DNA from: JAICND01 sp035281425
GTDB lineage: Bacteria; Actinomycetota; Acidimicrobiia; Spongiisociales; ZC4RG35
NCBI GenBank assembly: GCA_035281425.1
Contig: DATEDX010000099.1
Span: forward strand, 1 to 6,966
Length of the DNA: 6,966 nt
Direction: 5' to 3'
A program made the translations under genes and the position numbers. Under the pieces are notes generated by a model that made no database searches, had not been told where the DNA came from, and saw only the letters and a program-made list of their open reading frames with translations. Shown here in pieces: positions 1 through 6,237 of this stretch; within the stretch, counting starts at the first letter, position 1, and every line of letters begins with the position of its first letter.

Positions 1-49
1 GGCTATAGCCCGATTGTGGCGCGCCAAAAGCAAGAGAGACCGTGGGCAT
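1..49 (-). CDS. Possible start of the gene after atpD (atpC expected), cut by the window edge
   Basis: An ATG (49-47) overlaps the atpD stop codon in a TGATG arrangement and stays open to the window edge, giving 16 codons that read MPTVSLAFGAPQSGYS. The usual next gene in this operon type is atpC, the epsilon subunit, and stop-start overlap is a normal way to couple it. However, the visible residues do not resemble the common epsilon N-terminus, a beta strand followed by a TPER-like segment. A weak purine stretch (GGGAAAG) lies about 8-15 bases upstream, inside atpD. The frame could be atpC with an unusual N-terminus, another gene, or not coding at all, with atpC starting further along. Identity is left open. 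Confidence 0.3.
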   Translation of the reverse strand, partial: MPTVSLAFGAPQSGYS

Positions 50-1470
50 CAGGCCGCTTTCCCGATTTCGGCTGCCTTGCGGGCTACGTCTTCGGCGTCC
101 CCGACCATGTAGAAGGCCTGCTCCGGGTACTGGTCAAGTTCGCCCTCTAGCACCGCCTTGAACGAACTCACCGTGCTCTCGAGTGGCGTGTAGACGCCCT
201 CCTGGCCGGTGAATTGCTCGGCCACGAACATCGGTTGGGCGAAGAAACGCTGGATCCGGCGAGCCCGGGCCACGATCAACTTGTCCTCCTCGGAAAGCTC
301 ATCGATCCCGAGAATGGCGATGATGTCGGTGAGGTCCTTGTAGCGCTGAAGGACCCGCTGCACTTCTATGGCCACCCCATAGTGCTCCTCGCCTACGATC
401 TGAGGATCGAGGGCTCGGCTGGTGGAATCGAGGGGGTCGACCGCCGGATAAATGCCCAGGGCCGTCAGCGGCCGGGACAACACCGTGGTGGCGTCGAGGT
501 GGGCGAAGGCGGTGTGGGGGGCGGGGTCGGTGATGTCGTCGGCGGGGACGTAGATCGCCTGCAGGGAGGTGATCGAACGTCCTTTCAGGGAGGTGATCCG
601 CTCCTGGAGGAAGCCCATTTCCCCGGCCAGGGTGGGTTGATAACCCACCGCCGAAGGCATCCGACCCAGGAGGGTGGAGACTTCCGATCCGGCCTGGGTA
701 AAACGGAAGATGTTGTCGATGAAGAGCAACACGTCCTGGCGCTGGACGTCACGGAAGTATTCGGCCATGGTCAGGGCCGACAGCGCCACCCGCAAACGAA
801 CCCCGGGCGGTTCGTCCATCTGCCCAAAGACCAGGGCAGCCTTTTCGATCACCCCCGACTCCTGCATTTCCAGGTAGAGGTCGTTGCCTTCCCGGGTCCG
901 CTCCCCCACCCCGGCGAAAACCGAGACCCCTCCATGTTGCTGGGCGACCCGGCGGATCATCTCCTGGATGAGGACGGTCTTGCCGACACCCGCCCCACCG
1001 AAGAGACCGATCTTCCCGCCCCGCAGGTAGGGGCAAATGAGATCGAGCACCTTGATGCCGGTCTCGAACACCTCTTTCTGCGGTTCGACGTCTTCGAACA
1101 GAGGGGGCTGACGGTGGATCGGCCAGCGGGGATCATCAAAGGTCTGATCGGGAGCATCGAGCGACCGGCCCCAAACGTTGAAGATGTGACCCAGGGTCTG
1201 GTCGCCGACCGGCACCGTGATCGGACTTCCCAGGTTGCGGACCTCGGAGCCCCGCACCAGGCCGTCGGTCGGCGCCATGGCCACCGCCCGCACTTTGTTG
1301 CCTCCGAGGTGCTGGGCAGTCTCGGCGATAACCAACTTCTGTTCTCCCCCCATGGTGAAGTTGATCTCCAGGGCGTGAAGCAGCTCGGGGAGGCCATCGG
1401 GGGGAAACTCCACGTCCACCACCGGACCCGCCACCTTGACGATTCGACCTACCGAAAGTGCTTCTGCCAT
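49..1470 (-). CDS. atpD: F1Fo ATP synthase subunit beta (catalytic)
   Basis: Catalytic subunit of the F1 head; three copies alternate with alpha and make ATP from ADP and phosphate as gamma rotates (EC 7.1.2.2). The 473-residue protein has the usual family length. Visible in order: an N-terminal beta-barrel domain (about 1-80); the P-loop GGAGVGKT at 158-165; GERTREGNDLY at 189-199 with the catalytic Glu190; Walker B DVLLFIDN at 246-253 ending near Asp252; TTVLSR at 328-333; IYPAVDPLDSTSR at 340-352; and the DELSEED lever at 390-396. The ATG start has a strong ribosome binding site (TAAGGAG, 5-nt spacing). Unlike its neighbours it is separated from the gene before it, atpG, by 120 bp. One oddity is Cys146 in LDLICPY, where alanine is usual. 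Actinobacterial in style; identification is secure. Confidence 0.98.
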   Translation of the reverse strand: MAEALSVGRIVKVAGPVVDVEFPPDGLPELLHALEINFTMGGEQKLVIAETAQHLGGNKVRAVAMAPTDGLVRGSEVRNLGSPITVPVGDQTLGHIFNVWGRSLDAPDQTFDDPRWPIHRQPPLFEDVEPQKEVFETGIKVLDLICPYLRGGKIGLFGGAGVGKTVLIQEMIRRVAQQHGGVSVFAGVGERTREGNDLYLEMQESGVIEKAALVFGQMDEPPGVRLRVALSALTMAEYFRDVQRQDVLLFIDNIFRFTQAGSEVSTLLGRMPSAVGYQPTLAGEMGFLQERITSLKGRSITSLQAIYVPADDITDPAPHTAFAHLDATTVLSRPLTALGIYPAVDPLDSTSRALDPQIVGEEHYGVAIEVQRVLQRYKDLTDIIAILGIDELSEEDKLIVARARRIQRFFAQPMFVAEQFTGQEGVYTPLESTVSSFKAVLEGELDQYPEQAFYMVGDAEDVARKAAEIGKAA

Positions 1471-1475
1471 CTCAA

Positions 1476-1482
1476 CTCCTTA
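1476..1482 (-). promoter_or_regulatory. Strong ribosome binding site of atpD
   Basis: The minus strand reads TAAGGAG, then TTGAG, then the ATG of atpD. This is a near-consensus Shine-Dalgarno sequence at 5-nt spacing. It is the only translation signal available to atpD, because the upstream stop codon is 120 bp away and coupling to atpG is unlikely. Confidence 0.8.
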
Positions 1483-1489
1483 CTCACGT

Positions 1490-1534
1490 CTTCCCCCTCC
1501 GCCCCGTCGGGGCACCTCCCCCAAGGGGAGGAAG
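1490..1534. repeat. Compact double-hairpin palindromic element between atpG and atpD
   Basis: Two perfect stem-loops sit side by side: GCCCC-GTC-GGGGC at 1501-1513 (5-bp stem, 3-nt loop) and CCTCCCC-CAA-GGGGAGG at 1515-1531 (7-bp stem, 3-nt loop), separated by one base. The block is bounded by the inverted pair CTTCC (1490-1494) and GGAAG (1530-1534), and CCTCC at 1496-1500 can alternatively pair with GGAGG at 1527-1531. This design resembles REP/BIME-type dispersed palindromes found between genes in many bacteria. That it is dispersed in this genome is inference. In RNA it could stabilise or process the message between gamma and beta. No U-run follows on either strand, so it is not a standard intrinsic terminator. 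Confidence 0.6.
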
Positions 1535-1545
1535 TCACTCATTCC

Positions 1546-1594
1546 GTCTCACGTCTCACGTCTCACGTCTCACGTCTCACGTCTCACGTCTCAA
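1546..1594. repeat. Heptanucleotide tandem array (GTCTCAC)n
   Basis: Six perfect, uninterrupted copies of GTCTCAC fill 1546-1587. A seventh copy at 1588-1594 ends in A rather than C. On the coding (minus) strand the unit is GTGAGAC. The array begins exactly at the atpG stop codon: the TGA (1593-1591) is itself part of the first unit. A further unit-like stretch, CTCACGTCT, lies at 1483-1491 on the far side of the hairpin element, so the two may be parts of one larger repeat region. Perfect short repeats of this kind change copy number by strand slippage. Here that would alter the atpG-atpD gap without touching the gamma protein. Confidence 0.9.
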
Positions 1595-2469
1595 GACTTC
1601 TGACCTACCAACGCTTCGGCTCCTCCCACGATCTCGGAGATCTCGGTGGTGATCTCGGCCTGGCGGGCCCGGTTGGCGGCCACCGTCAGCGAGCGGATCA
1701 ACTCTTCGGCGTTGTCGGTCGCCGCTTTCATTGCCCGCCGGCGGGCCGAATGTTCCGAGGCCGAGGCCTCTAAGAGCATGTTGAAGATCACCGCCTCCAC
1801 ATAACGTGGCAACAACCGGTCGAGGATCTCCTCCGGCGACGGCTCATAGTCATAGCTCACCGCCGCTCCTCCGGTCCTGGCCGGAGGTTCAATGGGGAGG
1901 AGGTCGTAGCGTACGGGTACTTGGGTCAGAGCCGACTGGAACCTCGTGAAAAACGCCTCCACTCGATCAACATCTTCAGAGGCGTAGGCCTCCATGACGA
2001 CATTGGCCAAGGCCCGGGCGTCACCATAACCGGGGGTGTCGGTGACCCCTAGGAAGACCCGGGCGATGCGATACCCGCGGTAGCGGAAATAGGTCTGGGC
2101 CTTCTTCCCCACCGCGAAGATCCTCACCTCTTTGCCCTCCCGGCGCAGGTCGATGATCCGCTGCTCGGCCATGCGGATGATGGTGGAGGCATAGGCACCG
2201 GCGAGACCACGATCGGAGGAGATGACGACGATCCCCACCCTGCGGACCTCGCGGGTGGCGAGCAACAGGTGGGAGGTACCGGCTGAGGCCCCGCCGACGT
2301 TCTCGATCACCTCGATCAGCTTGGCGGTGTAGGGCTTGGAGGCGGTGACCCGGGCGATCGCTCGGGGGATGCGGGAGGCGGCAATCAGCTCCATGGCCCG
2401 GGTGATCTTCTGCGTCGCTTGGACGCTGCGGATCCGCCGGCGAGTGTCACGGAGTTCGGCGCTGGCCAT
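1591..2469 (-). CDS. atpG: F1Fo ATP synthase subunit gamma
   Basis: Central rotor shaft: its coiled coil of N- and C-terminal helices turns inside the alpha3-beta3 head and sits on the c-ring. The 292-residue protein shows the N-terminal helix RRIRSVQATQKITRAMELIAA (about 11-31), the Rossmann-like middle with SSDRGLAGAY (84-93), and the family signature at the C-terminus, RRRAMKAATDNAEELI (243-258) followed by RQAEITTEISEIVGGAEAL (269-287). The segment YEPSPEEILDRLLPRYVEAVIFN (208-230) is of the actinobacterial kind. The ATG start matches family N-termini and lies 6 bp after the atpA stop, but no clear ribosome binding site precedes it, so translation is probably coupled to atpA. The C-terminus VGQKS reads directly into the heptamer repeat, which supplies the stop codon. 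Confidence 0.97.
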   Translation of the reverse strand: MASAELRDTRRRIRSVQATQKITRAMELIAASRIPRAIARVTASKPYTAKLIEVIENVGGASAGTSHLLLATREVRRVGIVVISSDRGLAGAYASTIIRMAEQRIIDLRREGKEVRIFAVGKKAQTYFRYRGYRIARVFLGVTDTPGYGDARALANVVMEAYASEDVDRVEAFFTRFQSALTQVPVRYDLLPIEPPARTGGAAVSYDYEPSPEEILDRLLPRYVEAVIFNMLLEASASEHSARRRAMKAATDNAEELIRSLTVAANRARQAEITTEISEIVGGAEALVGQKS

Positions 2470-2475
2470 TACGTC

Positions 2476-4005
2476 TCAATCCGACGAGAACGAGCTCTTG
2501 AAACCGGTAATCGCTTCTCCCAACTTCCCTTCGTCGGGAAGATCTCCGGTGTCGCGGATGTGATCGAGGAGCTCGGGGTGACGTTCGCCGATATAGGTGC
2601 GCAAATCGCGCTCGAAACGGCGGATGTCTTCGACCGCCACCGAATCCATGTGGCCGTTGGTGACGGCGTAAATGGAGATGATCTGCTCCTCCACCGGCAC
2701 CGGGGCGAATTGACCCTGCTTGAGGACTTCCACAACTCGCCGGCCCCGCTCCAGCTGGGCGAGGGAGGCAGCGTCGAGCTCCGACCCGAACTCGGCGAAT
2801 GCCGCCAGCTCCCGGTACTGGGCAAGGTTGAGACGGAGCGGCCCGGCGATCTTCTTCATCGCTTTCACCTGAGCGTTGCCTCCCACCCGGGAGACGGAGA
2901 TGCCGGCGTTCATGGCCGGGCGGATGCCCTGATAGAAGAGGTCGGTTTCGAGGAAACATTGCCCATCCGTAATCGAAATCACGTTGGTGGGGATGTAGGC
3001 GGAAACGTCGTTGGCTTTGGTCTCGATCACCGGCAGCCCGGTCAACGATCCCCCGCCGAGCTCGTCGGAGAGCTTGGCGCAGCGCTCCAGGAGACGGCTG
3101 TGAAGATAGAACACGTCCCCCGGGTAAGCCTCGCGCCCGGGCGGCCGCCGCAACAAGAGGGAGATCTCCCGATAGGCCACCGCCTGCTTGGAAAGGTCAT
3201 CGAACATGACCAGGGCGTGTTCCCCTTTGTACATCCAGTACTGCCCGAGGGCGGAGCCGGCATAGGGGGCATACATCTGCAGGGCCGCCGGGTCGGAGGC
3301 GGGCGAGTTGACCACCACCGTGTACTCCATCGCTCCTGCCCGCTCCAGGGCATCCACCACTTCGGCGACCGTCGACGCCTTTTGTCCGATGGCGACGTAG
3401 ATGCACTTCACTGCCCTGTCGGTGCCCCAGTACTGACGCTGGTTGATGATGGTGTCCACCAGCAGCGCGGTCTTTCCCGTCTGACGGTCGCCGATGATGA
3501 GCTGGCGCTGGCCCCGACCGATCGGGGTCATGGCGTCGATGGCTTTGATCCCGGTTTGCAGCGGTTCTTTCACCGGCTGCCGTTCCACCACCGAAGGGGC
3601 TTGCACCTCGAGCAGGCGCCGGTCGCTCGCCTCGATCGGTCCCTTGCCGTCGATGGGGTTGCCGAGGGGGTCGATGACCCGGCCGAGCATGGCGTCCCCC
3701 ACCGGGATGGAGAGGACGGTGCCGGTCTGTTTGACGGGAGCGCCCTCTTCGATGTGGGAGGCGTCACCCATCAGGACCACACCTAGGTCGGCTTCGTCGA
3801 TGTTGAGGGCAACGCCCAAAAGCCCCCCGGGGAACTCGAGCAACTCCGAGGCCATGGCATTGGGAAGGCCCTTTACCCTCGCCACTCCGTCAGCCACCGA
3901 GGTCACATATCCCACTGTCTCCTGCTCGAGCTGGGGACTCCAGTCGCTCAGCCGGGCCTTGAGCGAAGCGGTGATGTCCTCCTTGGTGATCGTCAATTCA
4001 GCCAT
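2476..4005 (-). CDS. atpA: F1Fo ATP synthase subunit alpha
   Basis: Non-catalytic nucleotide-binding subunit, three copies in the F1 head, which contributes the arginine finger to each catalytic site. The 509-residue length is typical. Seen in order: N-terminal helix and delta-binding region (1-25); beta-barrel (about 26-95); P-loop GDRQTGKT at 172-179; Walker B ALVMFDD at 264-270 with Asp269; and the arginine finger Arg373 within ISVSRVGG (369-376). Stretches such as QAPSVVERQPVKEPLQTGIKA (135-155) match the family closely. The ATG is preceded by GAGGAG at 4017-4012 (6-nt spacing), which overlaps the atpH stop; the gap to atpH is 10 bp. Nothing is missing or broken. Confidence 0.98.
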   Translation of the reverse strand: MAELTITKEDITASLKARLSDWSPQLEQETVGYVTSVADGVARVKGLPNAMASELLEFPGGLLGVALNIDEADLGVVLMGDASHIEEGAPVKQTGTVLSIPVGDAMLGRVIDPLGNPIDGKGPIEASDRRLLEVQAPSVVERQPVKEPLQTGIKAIDAMTPIGRGQRQLIIGDRQTGKTALLVDTIINQRQYWGTDRAVKCIYVAIGQKASTVAEVVDALERAGAMEYTVVVNSPASDPAALQMYAPYAGSALGQYWMYKGEHALVMFDDLSKQAVAYREISLLLRRPPGREAYPGDVFYLHSRLLERCAKLSDELGGGSLTGLPVIETKANDVSAYIPTNVISITDGQCFLETDLFYQGIRPAMNAGISVSRVGGNAQVKAMKKIAGPLRLNLAQYRELAAFAEFGSELDAASLAQLERGRRVVEVLKQGQFAPVPVEEQIISIYAVTNGHMDSVAVEDIRRFERDLRTYIGERHPELLDHIRDTGDLPDEGKLGEAITGFKSSFSSD

Positions 4006-4015
4006 TGCTTGCTCC

Positions 4016-4564
4016 TCAAACGTTGGTCAACACCTGTCTCATCTCGGCCAGGCGGCGGGCCACACTTCCATCGATGACGACGTCGCCCACCCGGGCGACT
4101 ACCCCGCCCACCAGGTCGGGATCGACGATCGCCTTCACCTCCAGCTCTTTACCGGTAACCCGGGCCAGCACCGCCACCAGTCGCTCCAGGGTGCTGTCGT
4201 CCAACGGCACCGCCGAGCGAATCTCCGCCACCGCCTTGGCCCGGCTGGCCGCGGCCTGGTTCACCACTGCATCGACGATGGCCGGTAGCTCCGAGGCCCG
4301 ACCCTGCCCGACGATAAAAGACACCAGCCCGACCGTGAGGGAAGAGGCACGGCCGCCGATGAGGTCGTCGATGATTCCTTGTTTCCGCTCCACCGAAAGC
4401 TGGGGGTTGGTCAGGGCGTCGCGCAGTTCGTTGGAAGTGGTGAAGGTCTGGGCGATGGTGAGCAACTCGCGCTCGACCTTTTCCAGCTCGCCTTCAGCCC
4501 GCCCGATCTCGAAGATGGCGGCGGCGTAAGCCTCGATCGGCTCCTTCGAGATCGCCTCGGCCAC
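4016..4564 (-). CDS. atpH: F1Fo ATP synthase subunit delta
   Basis: Delta (OSCP family) caps the alpha3-beta3 head and ties it to the b stalk, so that the head does not spin with the rotor. The 182-residue length is normal for a free-standing delta. The N-terminal helical domain includes YAAAIFEI (13-20) and NPQLSVERKQGIIDDL (53-68). The C-terminal signature is DPDLVGGVVARVGDVVIDGS (148-167) followed by VARRLAEMR. The start is GTG, directly abutting the TAA of atpF (TAAGTG), with a good ribosome binding site GGAGAAGG (4577-4570) 5 nt upstream inside atpF. Delta is a separate gene, not the b-delta fusion of mycobacteria. Confidence 0.95.
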   Translation of the reverse strand: MAEAISKEPIEAYAAAIFEIGRAEGELEKVERELLTIAQTFTTSNELRDALTNPQLSVERKQGIIDDLIGGRASSLTVGLVSFIVGQGRASELPAIVDAVVNQAAASRAKAVAEIRSAVPLDDSTLERLVAVLARVTGKELEVKAIVDPDLVGGVVARVGDVVIDGSVARRLAEMRQVLTNV

Positions 4565-5113
4565 TTATGCCTTCTCCAACTCGGCGATGTAGCTCTCCAC
4601 CAGGCCCAGCTGCGCTTCCCGATCAAGGTTCTTCTGCACCACCTTCTCGGCCAGGTCGATGGCCAGGTTGGCCACCTCCCGGCGGGCGTCGGCCAGGGCT
4701 CGTGACTTCTCCCCAGATGCCTCTTCGCGAGCCTTCTGCACCAGGGCGTCGGCTTCGCTCTGCGCCTTCGCCTGGATGTCGTTGCGAAGCTGCTCACCGG
4801 TGCGGCGGGCTTCTTCGATGATCTGGTTGGCCTGGGCTTTGGCCTCGGCGATCTGCCGTTCGTAGTCGGTGCGGAGCTTTTCAGCCTGGGCTTTGGCTTC
4901 TTCCGCCTCGCTCAGTTGCCCGGTGATGGCCGCCTGCCGTGCTTCTAGCGAGCGGTTGATGGCCGGCCAGGCCCAGCGCCGTACGAAGAGAAACACCAAC
5001 CCGAAGGCCACGATCCCCGCCACCAGCTCCGGCCAAGCGGGGAGCAGCAGTTCGGCCGGGCTGCCGTGCTCTTCGGCTTCGGCGGCGGCGATGATGACAG
5101 CAAGAGGTGGCAT
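4565..5113 (-). CDS. atpF: F1Fo ATP synthase subunit b (peripheral stalk)
   Basis: Membrane-anchored stator: a dimer of b reaches from the membrane to delta at the top of F1. From the chosen ATG it has 182 residues. A short hydrophobic, acidic N-terminus is followed by LLLPAWPELVAGI, one membrane helix (about 30-44), the exit motif VRRWAWPAINRSLEAR, and then a long, charged, alanine/glutamate-rich coiled coil (about 55-165) and a C-terminal delta-binding end. The frame is open to a TTG at 5122 that overlaps the atpE stop, giving 185 residues. The ATG at 5113 is preferred because AGGG at 5126-5123 sits 9 nt before it, but directly against the TTG. The gap to atpE is then 5 bp. Confidence 0.94.
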   Translation of the reverse strand: MPPLAVIIAAAEAEEHGSPAELLLPAWPELVAGIVAFGLVFLFVRRWAWPAINRSLEARQAAITGQLSEAEEAKAQAEKLRTDYERQIAEAKAQANQIIEEARRTGEQLRNDIQAKAQSEADALVQKAREEASGEKSRALADARREVANLAIDLAEKVVQKNLDREAQLGLVESYIAELEKA

Positions 5114-5118
5114 CGGGT

Positions 5119-5403
5119 TCAACCCTGGGCCAGGAAGAAGACCACGAAGCCGATTAGGGCCAGAGCCTCGGAGAGAGCCATGCCGATAAACATGTTGGTG
5201 CGGACCAGGCCGGCGGCTTCCGGCTGGCGGGCCATGGCTTGCACCGCGTTACCGGCGACGATGCCCACCCCGATCCCCGGGCCGATGGCGCCTAAACCGT
5301 ATCCGACCGCGGCCAGACCGGCGGAGATGTTGCCGGTGACCCCCACCTCGGCCTGCGCCAGCACCTGACCCATCAGGGCCAGGCTGGCTATTACTGCATC
5401 CAT
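5119..5403 (-). CDS. atpE: F1Fo ATP synthase subunit c (proton-binding rotor ring)
   Basis: Forms the membrane ring that carries protons. The 94 residues fold as a hairpin of two membrane helices: a glycine-rich first helix (about 28-56, with GYGLGAIGPGIGVG at 34-47), a polar loop ARQPEA (58-63), and a second helix with the proton-binding carboxylate Glu79 in GMALSEALAL. The residue after Glu79 is alanine and the first helix lacks the glutamine of sodium-type rings, so proton coupling is inferred. An extra N-terminus of about 18 residues (MDAVIASLALMGQVLAQA) is hydrophobic and ends in A-Q-A, like a signal-peptidase site. The ATG has a strong purine-rich site (AAAGGGAAG, 5415-5407); a start at Met11 has none. 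The gap to atpB is 27 bp. Confidence 0.97.
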   Translation of the reverse strand: MDAVIASLALMGQVLAQAEVGVTGNISAGLAAVGYGLGAIGPGIGVGIVAGNAVQAMARQPEAAGLVRTNMFIGMALSEALALIGFVVFFLAQG

Positions 5404-5430
5404 TCTCTTCCCTTTCTGTTACCGATCTGA

Positions 5431-6237
5431 TCAATGGGCCGGGTGCAGCGATGACTCGATGTACACGGCCGACAACAACGTGAATATGTAGGCCTGGAGG
5501 AACAGCACCAGCATCTCCAAGACGAAGATGGCCATCCCCAGGATGAACCAAGCCGAGCCGACCAGGCCGCCCTTGAGCAAGCCGATGTTGCCGATGTTCA
5601 CCCAGAAGACGATGGCGGTGCCCAACAACAGGGCCAGCATGGTGTGACCGGCGACCAGGTTGGCGAACAACCGCACTGCCAACGAGAACGGCCGCACGAT
5701 GATGGTGGAGACGAACTCGATGATCCCAATCAGGGGCTTGAGCGCCACCGGAACTCCCGGCGGCCAGAGTAGGTGCCCGATGTAGCCCAATCCCTGCTTC
5801 TTGATGCCCATGAAGACGAAGATGACCCAGGTGAGCAGGGCAAGAAAGAGGGGAATCGCCATTCGAGACCCAAGTGGGAAGTTGATGAACGGGGTCAACC
5901 CGAAGAAGTTGCCGACCAGGATGAAGAGGAAAAGCGACAGCAGGTAAGGGGCATATTTCTCTCCACCGGGACCGATTACTCCGATGGCGATGTCCTCCTT
6001 TACAAAGCGAACCAGCGACTCGACCGCCACCCCGAAGCGAGTGGGGACGACCCGAGGCTTTCGGTACGCGAAATAGAGAACGGCCATCACCACCAGCGCC
6101 GCCAGCAGGATGTAGACCACGGTGCGGTTGACCACTCCAAAGAGGACCGGCAACTCGAACAACTCCAGGATCGAGGCGGGAACACAAAGCGCCACCTCTT
6201 CGGGGTGACACTCGAAGGCGAGGATTACCTGGTCCAC
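5431..6237 (-). CDS. atpB: F1Fo ATP synthase subunit a (proton channel)
   Basis: Integral membrane stator that supplies the two half-channels through which protons reach and leave the c-ring. From the chosen GTG it has 268 residues with about five or six membrane helices. The essential arginine is Arg189 in LAVRLFANLVAGH (186-198), equivalent to E. coli Arg210. Gln248 in LFLQAYIF matches E. coli Gln252. His198 and Glu241 stand where E. coli has Glu219 and His245, the swapped pair also seen in mitochondria. The frame is open to an ATG at 6282 (283 residues), but that would place a very basic stretch within the atpI overlap. GTG at 6237 overlaps atpI by 13 bp and has AAAGGAG (6255-6249) at a rather long 11-nt spacing. 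The exact start is less certain than the identity. Confidence 0.93.
   Translation of the reverse strand: MDQVILAFECHPEEVALCVPASILELFELPVLFGVVNRTVVYILLAALVVMAVLYFAYRKPRVVPTRFGVAVESLVRFVKEDIAIGVIGPGGEKYAPYLLSLFLFILVGNFFGLTPFINFPLGSRMAIPLFLALLTWVIFVFMGIKKQGLGYIGHLLWPPGVPVALKPLIGIIEFVSTIIVRPFSLAVRLFANLVAGHTMLALLLGTAIVFWVNIGNIGLLKGGLVGSAWFILGMAIFVLEMLVLFLQAYIFTLLSAVYIESSLHPAH

Noticed and set aside
1..26. Palindromes GGCTATAGCC (1-10) and TGGCGCGCCA (17-26)
   Set aside because: Each is a perfect 10-bp palindrome but they have no loop or T-run and lie at the window edge, probably in coding sequence. Chance in GC-rich DNA is the simplest reading.
1501..1531. Intrinsic terminator between atpG and atpD
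   Set aside because: The hairpins are GC-rich and tight, but no run of U follows on the minus strand (the next bases are GGAGGGGGAAG), and atpD must be transcribed through it.
1546..1594. CRISPR-like array
   Set aside because: The 7-bp units are directly adjacent with no spacers, and no Cas genes are present. It is a simple tandem repeat.
214..1773. 519-codon open frame on the plus strand opposite atpD
   Set aside because: It lies antisense to a fully conserved atpD and atpG end. Its translation is His-, Gly- and Arg-rich with no domain, and it reads through the heptamer array as repeated LTSHVSR. It is a product of high GC content.
2419..3786. 455-codon open frame on the plus strand opposite atpA
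   Set aside because: Same reason: antisense shadow of a conserved gene, with no recognisable fold or start signal.
4016..5122. b-delta fusion as in mycobacteria
   Set aside because: A clear TAA ends atpF and a GTG with its own ribosome binding site starts atpH. Both proteins have normal free-standing lengths.
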